Source: Kitasatospora sp. MAA19 (lineage in GTDB: Bacteria > Actinomycetota > Actinomycetes > Streptomycetales > Streptomycetaceae). From it: DNA of 56,245 bases. A program made the position numbers and the translations under genes. A model generated the notes under the pieces. That model ran no database searches. It saw only the letters and a list, made by a program, of their open reading frames with translations, and was not told the origin of the DNA. Below, one piece after another: positions 50,993 through 56,245 of the stretch (positions are counted from its first letter, which is position 1; every line of letters begins with the position of its first letter). The stretch lies in NCBI RefSeq assembly GCF_029894125.1, contig NZ_JARXYZ010000046.1, positions 1-56,245 on the forward strand, given 5' to 3'.

Positions 50993-51071
50993 ACCGGTGG
51001 CCACCCGCCATAAGGCGGACCCCCCGCACAAGTGCGGCAGGCTGGCGCGGCCACCGGTCCCGAAACACACC
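50993..51071 (+). promoter_or_regulatory. branched RNA-like structure plus 13-mer
   Basis: Outer stem ACCGGTGGCC (50993-51002) with GGCCACCGGT (51049-51058) encloses two hairpins: CCGCC-ATAA-GGCGG (51005-51018) and CCGCA-CAAG-TGCGG (51024-51037). CCCGAAACACACC follows at 51059-51071. It is a three-way-junction leader before the ORF at 51090, or the terminator of the ParB-like gene. Confidence 0.6.
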
Positions 51072-51089
51072 GACCTCCCCAGGAAGGAG

Positions 51090-51206
51090 ATGCCAGTCTG
51101 TACCACCGAGCATAGCGGGTCCGACACCAGGGGAATTACGCCGGTCGTGACCGCTCACTCTCGACAAGATGGTCTAAAGCTGGTAATTTTCTTCATGTCG
51201 GGCTAG
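51090..51206 (+). CDS. possible 38-residue peptide
   Basis: MPVCTTEHSGSDTRGITPVV then TAHSRQDGLKLVIFFMSG. The 13-mer element lies 18 bases upstream and AGGAAGGAG abuts the ATG, perhaps too close. Its end runs into the next promoter block, which is unusual. Coding status uncertain. Confidence 0.4.
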   Translation: MPVCTTEHSGSDTRGITPVVTAHSRQDGLKLVIFFMSG

Positions 51207-51262
51207 GTTCTACCCCGGCAGGGCGCCGGTTGGCACCGGTGCCCGGAACTCCGAAACACACC
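51184..51262 (+). promoter_or_regulatory. repeated promoter block, copy 6, with leader
   Basis: TAATTT (51184-51189), stem TGTCGGG (51196-51202) with CCCGGCA (51214-51220, one G-U pair), then TCCGAAACACACC (51250-51262). Confidence 0.7.
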
Positions 51263-51277
51263 CACCAGGGAGACGAC

Positions 51278-51589
51278 ATGTCCACCACCCCCGCCATCGA
51301 GCTCGACCACCCCGCCCTGCAGGCTCTGTGCGAGAAGATCGCCGCTGAGGCTGCCGCCGAGGACCGCAGCCCGTCCGAGGAGTTGGACGGCACCAGCGAC
51401 AGCTTCCTGACCGCTCGCTACTACGGGTACCTGGTCGCTGGCCAGCAGAACCTGACCGGCGCGGCGCTGCACCGCTGTGCCTTCCTTGAGACGGTGGCGC
51501 TGGAGTCCATCGGAGGGGATTGGAGCAAGCTCGTTCCCGGTCAGGCGCGAGCCATCCGTATCGCCGTCGCGAAGGCCCTGGCTGAGTAG
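51278..51589 (+). CDS. hypothetical protein
   Basis: 103 residues from ATG 51278 with GGGAGA upstream (MSTTPAIELDHPALQALCEK). Helical, two Cys. The 13-mer lies 15 bases before the start. Not recognised. Confidence 0.65.
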   Translation: MSTTPAIELDHPALQALCEKIAAEAAAEDRSPSEELDGTSDSFLTARYYGYLVAGQQNLTGAALHRCAFLETVALESIGGDWSKLVPGQARAIRIAVAKALAE

Positions 51590-52057
51590 GTCCGCAAGGT
51601 GCGGGGGCGGGCTCAGTACGCCGGGCCAGCCCCCGCTGCCCGGCGCGCCAGGCCGGGTCGGGCGGCATCGAGCCGCCCGACCCGGGGCTGACGCTCCCTC
51701 GGCCGGCCCTCCCCACCTACCGCACCATCCGAAGGGGCACGAGCTCAGGGCCGGCACCCTGGCCGCTTGCGGCCAGGAGCTGTGACTGGGCTGGCCGGAG
51801 GTCGGCGACCGCCGACTCGAGGTGCAGGTCTCTTGCCTCATCCCGGATCGCCCCGGCCGGGCCTGGACCGCATTGCACGGCCTCGCCCAGCTCGCCACCG
51901 CAGCCACCGACCGCCCCCGAGGCCGAGTCGTCTGCACGGTCTGCGACGCATAGCTCCCCTAAGCACCTATGGCAGCCAACAACACCCCGAGGCGCGGCGG
52001 CACCGCGACCCGGACGACCCCGGAACACACCGAACACCACCTCACCCAGGAGGAGCC
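51590..52057. other. intergenic, possible small ORF, 13-mer
   Basis: No confident gene. A frame at 51822-51953 (VQVSCLIPDRPGRAWTALHG, ending VVCTVCDA) has coding-like composition and may be a small or truncated gene. CCCGGAACACACC lies at 52019-52031, 26 bases before the next start. Confidence 0.45.
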
Positions 52058-52375
52058 ATGCTCACGATCGGCCACGCGGCCGCCGCTTCCGCCCTTGCTG
52101 CCGCGAGGCAGCAGGACACCCCGCTGAAGCTCAACGACCTGGAGATCGAACTCTTCGTGCTCGCCACCACCTCCGCGCCCGCCCGCCCCAACGCCATCAA
52201 GGCCGCCGAGGCGATCAGGACCGCCCGCGAGCAGATGATGACGGACGCTGACCAGGCGTACGACCGGGCCACGCTGGACGCCGGCTTCGGCTTGGCCGCC
52301 GCCGCCCTGGCAGAAGCCGCCCCTGAGGCACAACGCCTGGACGGCTACGAGGGCTGCGACGGCCGCCCGTTCTGA
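52058..52375 (+). CDS. helical hypothetical protein
   Basis: 105 residues from ATG 52058 with AGGAGGAG upstream (MLTIGHAAAASALAAARQQD). Ala-rich helical bundle, one Cys. Unknown. Confidence 0.65.
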   Translation: MLTIGHAAAASALAAARQQDTPLKLNDLEIELFVLATTSAPARPNAIKAAEAIRTAREQMMTDADQAYDRATLDAGFGLAAAALAEAAPEAQRLDGYEGCDGRPF

Positions 52376-52500
52376 TCAACACCCGTGCAGGCCCCGGAGC
52401 CGACCCGGCCCCGGGGCCTGCACCCGTTCCGCCACGACTCCACTCCGCCCGAGCGAGACCACCGGAGCCCGCCATCCCCGAAACGAGCAGACACTGGCCA

Positions 52501-53226
52501 ATGCGCCCCATCTACCTGCCCGACGAACACCTGCCCAGCAGCGCCGCGGGCTGGACCTGCCGCACCTGCCAGACCCCCTGGCCCTGCGATACCGCTCAGC
52601 CCTACATCCAGAGCGGCACCTGCCAGTGCGGCGCCCCCACGTACCACGACCTCAAACTGCCCCGCCGCTGGCACATCGGCCCCATCTGCTACACACACAC
52701 CGACCAGCTCGCCGCCCTCGCCGAGGAACTGCACGCCTACCACCAGGCCAACCCCAACTACCCGCCGAGCCACTACTACCCGCCCAAACCACGACGGCGT
52801 ACCAGCCCACGACCCCACCACCCCAGCCACATTCCCACCGGCCCCGGCGACATCCGCCCCGGTGCCTCCCTCTGGGTGCGCCCCGGCGGGCTCCACCCGG
52901 GGTGGGGAGACATCCACCGTCTCGCCGTGCTCACCACGCCGGCCCTGCCGACGAGCGGCATCTGGCTCCACGGCGACAGCACGCTCCACCAGGTCCGCTC
53001 CGAAATGCTCCTGATCGACGGCACGACGAGGGCCGCCGCCAGCGCCATCGGGCGTAGCGAAGCGTCGCTCTACACCACCAGCCGCCCCCACCGGCTTTTG
53101 CCTGACTGGGAGTGGCTGGGGTGGACGGTCGCCGACCACCTCCGCTACCGCCAGCAGAACGCCCCCGTCTACGCCCAGGCCCCCAGCCCCGTCCAGGACC
53201 CACTCTTCGCACCGGAACCGGAGTAG
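52501..53226 (+). CDS. Cys-rich protein with zinc-ribbon-like N-terminus
   Basis: 241 residues from ATG 52501. The N-terminal half has WTCRTCQTPWPC, GTCQCGAPTYHD and IGPICYTHTDQ, enough Cys/His for one or two zinc sites. A Pro/His-rich linker follows and the C-terminal half is mixed (SLWVRPGGLHPGWGDIHRLA, then MLLIDGTTRAAASAIGRSEA). Function unknown. It is the one gene in this section without an obvious 13-mer in front. Confidence 0.7.
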   Translation: MRPIYLPDEHLPSSAAGWTCRTCQTPWPCDTAQPYIQSGTCQCGAPTYHDLKLPRRWHIGPICYTHTDQLAALAEELHAYHQANPNYPPSHYYPPKPRRRTSPRPHHPSHIPTGPGDIRPGASLWVRPGGLHPGWGDIHRLAVLTTPALPTSGIWLHGDSTLHQVRSEMLLIDGTTRAAASAIGRSEASLYTTSRPHRLLPDWEWLGWTVADHLRYRQQNAPVYAQAPSPVQDPLFAPEPE

Positions 53227-53256
53227 GCCCAGGCACTGGTTCCTGCCCCTGGTAGC

Positions 53257-54014
53257 GGTCACCCAAATTTGGGTGACCGCTGCTGGGGGTTTTGGTGTTT
53301 GTGCGTCGGTTTGTGGTGGTGGGTGGGGTGGTGCGGGGGTTGGTGGGTGGTGGGTGGGGTGGGCGCCGGCTCGTTGGTGGTTGGTTGTGGTGGTGCGCGG
53401 GTTGGGGTGGGGGGGGGGGCCGCGGGGGTGGTGGTGCGGCGTGTGCTCTCCGGCATCGGCCTTCGGCCGATCCGGCAGTGGGCGCGCTTGGTCGTGTTCG
53501 CGCGCTGTGCGGGTCTGGTGGTCGGGTGCGGGACGCGTGCCCGCGCTGTGCCGGTCTTGGGAGGCTTCGCCGCGCGCGTGGGCTCCGTGGGGGGCTCCTC
53601 CGGACCCCCGCCCCCCACGGCTCCGTTGGGTGGCTGGTCGCCGTCGTGGTACGGGCTGGCGGCGGGCGCCGTCGTCGGCTTGCCGACGTGCGGGGGTGGT
53701 CGTGGTGGTGCGGTGTGGTGGTTCGGGTGGTGAGGGTTGGTCAGCGGGGTGCCGGCCTGTGGGGGCCGGGGCCGGAGGGCTGGCTGGGAGGGGGGTCCGG
53801 TGGGTGGGGACGGCCTCGGGAATGATCTTGTCATTCGGGTGAAAAGTGCTGGTCAGGGCCCTTTCAGGTCTTGCTTTCCTGGCTAATTCTGGTATTGTTG
53901 TCTTTGTCGGAAGGGGAGGGCGGGAGCCCCCCGGACGACAAGCCCCGGAGATGCGGTCGGCAACCGCCCCGGAGGCCCGGAACACACCAACCAACCCGAA
54001 AGGCAACCATCATG
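53257..54014 (+). repeat. 758-bp direct repeat, copy B
   Basis: Copy of 46043-46800, differing by one T for G in the G-rich tract, one G for A in the leader loop, and one T for C just before the start codon. The palindrome at its left end is longer here (14-bp arms, 53254-53281). Confidence 0.95.
53871..53988 (+). promoter_or_regulatory. repeated promoter block, copy 7, with leader
   Basis: TTGCTT (53871-53876), 16-bp spacer, TATTGT (53893-53898), stem TTGTCG (53904-53909) with CGACAA (53936-53941), CCCGGAACACACC (53976-53988). It is the promoter part of repeat copy B. Confidence 0.8.
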
Positions 54015-54467
54015 ACCACCTTCACCAAGGCCCGTCGTCGTCGCTCCGTCAAGAAGGCGGCGGCCCCGGTGTTCAAGCCCAGCGCGGTCCGCGTCACCAC
54101 CTACCCCGAGGCCGGGTGCCGCGCCCGCAGCTACGAGCTGACCATCCAGGTGATGGAGCGCTGCGAGGAGGTCGGCCCGGACGGTGTGCGCCTCGGCCTC
54201 TACGCACAGGCCACCATCACCGAGCTTCAGGGCCAGCGGCCCACGATCCTGCACCTGTCCCGGCTGGTGAAGGAGCAGGGCTGGACCGTGGACGCCAAGA
54301 CCGGCCCGGACGGCCGCATCCACACCCGCCGTCTGTTTGGCACCCGGCACGCCCTGGTCAAGCCCATGATCGAGGAGTTCGCCGAGGCCCTGACGTTCGC
54401 CGCCATTCGGAACGGACTGGCCGCCCCGACGGAGTTCGGAACCCGCCTCACCCTCCCCAAGGCGTAA
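54012..54467 (+). CDS. hypothetical protein
   Basis: 151 residues (MTTFTKARRRRSVKKAAAPV). Basic N-terminus, then a mixed alpha/beta domain (VRVTTYPEAGCRARSYELTI, GVRLGLYAQATITELQ). Its leader is base-for-base the same as that of the unrelated gene at 46798, so the repeat has placed different genes under one control element. Unknown function. Confidence 0.7.
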   Translation: MTTFTKARRRRSVKKAAAPVFKPSAVRVTTYPEAGCRARSYELTIQVMERCEEVGPDGVRLGLYAQATITELQGQRPTILHLSRLVKEQGWTVDAKTGPDGRIHTRRLFGTRHALVKPMIEEFAEALTFAAIRNGLAAPTEFGTRLTLPKA

Positions 54468-54483
54468 GACCCCAGAGCGACAC

Positions 54484-54532
54484 CCGGGGGCGGTGCTGGC
54501 CGCGCCGCCCCCGGCCTCACCCGAAACACACC
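54484..54532 (+). promoter_or_regulatory. GC hairpin plus 13-mer
   Basis: CCGGGGGCGGTGC (54484-54496) with complement (54502-54514, one G-U pair), then CCCGAAACACACC (54520-54532), 27 bases before the ATG at 54560. Confidence 0.75.
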
Positions 54533-54559
54533 ACCGAACCACGCCGGAAAGGCCCAGCG

Positions 54560-54979
54560 ATGAACGAGACGACCGACCAGCTTACCCCCGAACAGCGGGC
54601 CGAGGCGAAGAAGATCGGGGTGGCGGCCTACCGGGCGGTGCGCGCCGAGATGCTGGAAGCGGCCCGGCAGTACGAGGAGGCCGAGCCGGACGTCGACCCC
54701 GCGCTGATCATCCGGGCCATGGAGGCCAACCACCTGGTCGGCAGCACGCGCGCGGCATGGCGTGACGCCCTACAGCTCCGCCAAAAGGCGCTCTACGACC
54801 TGTGGTCGGTGCTCAAGGACACCGCCGCCGTCGCCCGCCTGTTGCCCCGCGACGTCGACGCCGACATGGTCGCCGTGGCCGTCGCCAAGCTCGCTCCGCC
54901 GACCGACTTCACCCCGCTCCCGCTCTGGGTCCTGCCGGGCGAGGAGGAGCCCGTGCACGAGGTCCGCGCCACGGACTGA
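54560..54979 (+). CDS. helical hypothetical protein
   Basis: 139 residues from ATG 54560 (MNETTDQLTPEQRAEAKKIG). Acidic, almost wholly helical, no Cys. Unknown. Confidence 0.68.
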   Translation: MNETTDQLTPEQRAEAKKIGVAAYRAVRAEMLEAARQYEEAEPDVDPALIIRAMEANHLVGSTRAAWRDALQLRQKALYDLWSVLKDTAAVARLLPRDVDADMVAVAVAKLAPPTDFTPLPLWVLPGEEEPVHEVRATD

Positions 54980-54991
54980 CCAAGCACCACC

Positions 54992-55035
54992 CTGGGGCGG
55001 CGCTGGCCGCGCCGCCCCAGGTCCCGAAACGCACC
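54992..55035 (+). promoter_or_regulatory. GC hairpin plus 13-mer
   Basis: CTGGGGCGGCGC (54992-55003) with complement (55009-55020), then CCCGAAACGCACC (55023-55035), 18 bases before ATG 55054. The outermost base pairs differ from other copies but pairing is kept. Confidence 0.75.
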
Positions 55036-55053
55036 CCACCAGGAGGAGGACCC

Positions 55054-55461
55054 ATGAACCCCACCCTCGGATTCGCCTACGCGACCAGCACCGCAGCGAA
55101 GGTCTCTGTGACGACCGACGTCCCGCTCACCGCCCACGAGATCGCGCGCGACTTCGCCTGGCACCTGGGCAACCTCTTCGACGCCCCGCCGGTCCGCATC
55201 GCCCACGAGCACCGCCTCACCGGCGACCCGATCACCACCGCCATCGTGGAGATCGAGCTGACTGACGGAAGCATCCTTACGGCGAGGTACACCGTCGACC
55301 ACGACTGCGACACCCCCGCCGAGGCCATCAGCCTGTACCTGGAGAACAAGGTCGTGCTGTTCCGCTGGCACCTCGGCGCCACCGTCGGCTGGATCCTCGC
55401 TCAGGCCGTCCACCGGCGTCACCAGCGCCAGCTCAAGCGCGCGACCCGTACGCGCCGCTGA
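55054..55461 (+). CDS. hypothetical protein
   Basis: 135 residues, AGGAGGAGG upstream (MNPTLGFAYATSTAAKVSVT). Beta-strand-rich middle (IVEIELTDGSILTARYTVDH), basic C-terminus (HRRHQRQLKRATRTRR) that could bind nucleic acid. Unknown. Confidence 0.68.
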   Translation: MNPTLGFAYATSTAAKVSVTTDVPLTAHEIARDFAWHLGNLFDAPPVRIAHEHRLTGDPITTAIVEIELTDGSILTARYTVDHDCDTPAEAISLYLENKVVLFRWHLGATVGWILAQAVHRRHQRQLKRATRTRR

Positions 55462-55678
55462 CCGCCCGTCCGGGCGCCCCGCCGGGCCGATCCGGCGCGG
55501 CGCCCGGACCGGCTGCGGCCCGTACGCGCCGCCGGGCACGGCGGCAGCCGGCGCCCCGCGCCTGCCTCGGGCGTGGGCGTAGTTGACCGCCGGAAGCCCG
55601 CGAACCAGCAGGAGGCGCGCCGGTTGTCCCGCCCGGCGCCGCTTGCCAGATGATGCCTGGTCGTAGGCCCTCCAGGGC

Positions 55679-55744
55679 TTGCTTTTCGGGCTAAATCTTG
55701 TATTGTTTTCCTTGTTGAAAGGGGTGGTGATACCCGGACAACAA
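55679..55744 (+). promoter_or_regulatory. repeated promoter block, copy 8
   Basis: TTGCTT (55679-55684), 16-bp spacer, TATTGT (55701-55706), stem TTGTTG (55712-55717) with CAACAA (55739-55744). Compared with copies 3, 4 and 7 one C-G pair is replaced by T-A on both sides. Confidence 0.8.
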
Positions 55745-55771
55745 GCCCCGCGTCTGACCGCAACCAACCCG

Positions 55772-55815
55772 CCGGGGCGGCGCTGGCCGCGCCGCCCCGG
55801 ATCCCGGAACACACC
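55772..55815 (+). promoter_or_regulatory. GC hairpin plus 13-mer
   Basis: CCGGGGCGGCGC (55772-55783) with complement (55789-55800), then CCCGGAACACACC (55803-55815), 27 bases before ATG 55843. Confidence 0.75.
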
Positions 55816-55842
55816 ACACCGACCAACTCCCCTGGAGGACAC

Positions 55843-56208
55843 ATGACCACCGTCACCGCGATCGCCGCTGCCCCCGATGAGAACCCCGGCCCCATGACCG
55901 TGGGCGAACTTCGCGCCATCCTTCGGAAGCTGCCTGCCGACCGGCGGGTCGTGCTCTCTGGCGACGCCGAGGGCAACTGCTTCTCCCCCGCCTGGGGCAT
56001 CGGCGACGCGATGTACGACGACCTGTACGGCTGGTGCGGCGAGGCGTACCCGCTTCCGGAGGAGCTGGACAACGACCCGGAGCTCAAGCTCCTGACCGGG
56101 AAGATCCCGGACAGCGCTGTCCGCGTGTTCGTCCTCTACCCGATGGGCACTGAATTCATCGGGTCATATGAGAGCCACTGCTTCGGCGTGAACGGGAGCC
56201 AGGCGTAG
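55843..56208 (+). CDS. hypothetical protein
   Basis: 121 residues from ATG 55843 with GGAGGA upstream (MTTVTAIAAAPDENPGPMTV). MTVGELRAILRKLPADRRVV then LSGDAEGNCFSPAWGIGDAM is a pattern I associate with small phage and plasmid proteins that read GELR..L..LP.D..V.........F.P. Function unknown. Confidence 0.7.
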   Translation: MTTVTAIAAAPDENPGPMTVGELRAILRKLPADRRVVLSGDAEGNCFSPAWGIGDAMYDDLYGWCGEAYPLPEELDNDPELKLLTGKIPDSAVRVFVLYPMGTEFIGSYESHCFGVNGSQA

Positions 56209-56245
56209 GCCGTTCGTGGCGGTGATGTACTCGACCGTGGCAGGT

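Noticed and set aside
50993..51071. tRNA-like cloverleaf
   Set aside because: No T-loop, anticodon arm or CCA; only two short hairpins inside a stem.

Overview
The window is very GC-rich, uses GTG and TTG starts freely, and carries families typical of Streptomyces/Kitasatospora (DUF397 with an XRE regulator, DUF2637, DUF6573-like, TraB-type DNA pump). The gene content suggests a large actinomycete plasmid or a chromosomal accessory region with an integrated plasmid. It holds two winged-helix replication-like proteins next to palindromic repeats, a conjugative TraB/FtsK ATPase, a ParB-like protein, two tyrosine recombinases and a complete Tn3-family transposon. There are no ribosomal genes, no recognisable tRNA and no CRISPR array.

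Layout. 0.2-8.4 kb: DUF6907-like protein, ATP-dependent DNA ligase, a small zinc-binding protein, an HTH protein behind a doubled palindromic operator, two adjacent tyrosine recombinases, an endonuclease VII-like protein and hypotheticals. 8631-14687: an intact Tn3-family transposon with about 40-bp terminal inverted repeats and a 5-bp target duplication (GACAC); it carries tnpA, a serine resolvase with an extra N-terminal zinc module, and two membrane-protein passenger genes. 15.2-16.3 kb: XRE-DUF5753 regulator plus DUF397 partner. 16.6-24.0 kb: a same-strand nucleotide/sugar cluster with a P-loop kinase, two dCTP-deaminase-like proteins (one lacking the expected glutamate), a cytidine-deaminase-like protein, a GalU-type nucleotidyltransferase, a radical SAM protein, a GT4 glycosyltransferase and a HAD phosphatase. 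24.3-28 kb: secreted and membrane proteins and a second HTH protein with its own palindromic sites.

28-40 kb is the plasmid backbone: a hairpin-dense non-coding stretch, the two-gene replication-like module with three TTGCCTATAGGCAA palindromes, a winged-helix protein with a four-copy array of a 20-bp palindrome, a GntR-UTRA-GNAT fusion regulator with TTGTCTAG-type operators, a chain of translationally coupled small ORFs (spread-gene-like), TraB, and a structured repeat region just downstream of traB that could be its cis-acting transfer site.

40-56 kb is the most unusual part. It is a series of small, mostly unknown genes, plus a ParB-like protein and a DUF5706 (Pycsar-effector-like) membrane protein. 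Three repeated non-coding modules organise it: (i) eight copies of a promoter-like block (consensus core CTGGTAWTGTT) each followed at once by a stem-loop whose bases covary between copies; (ii) a GC-rich hairpin built on GGCGCTGGCCGCGCC; (iii) a 13-mer, CCCGRAACACACC, placed 13-27 nt before thirteen start codons. A 758-bp GT-rich non-coding block is present twice, 7214 bp apart, with only three differences. Together these look like a cassette system of small genes with shared start-associated and leader-RNA elements, analogous to the start-associated sequences known in some mycobacteriophages.
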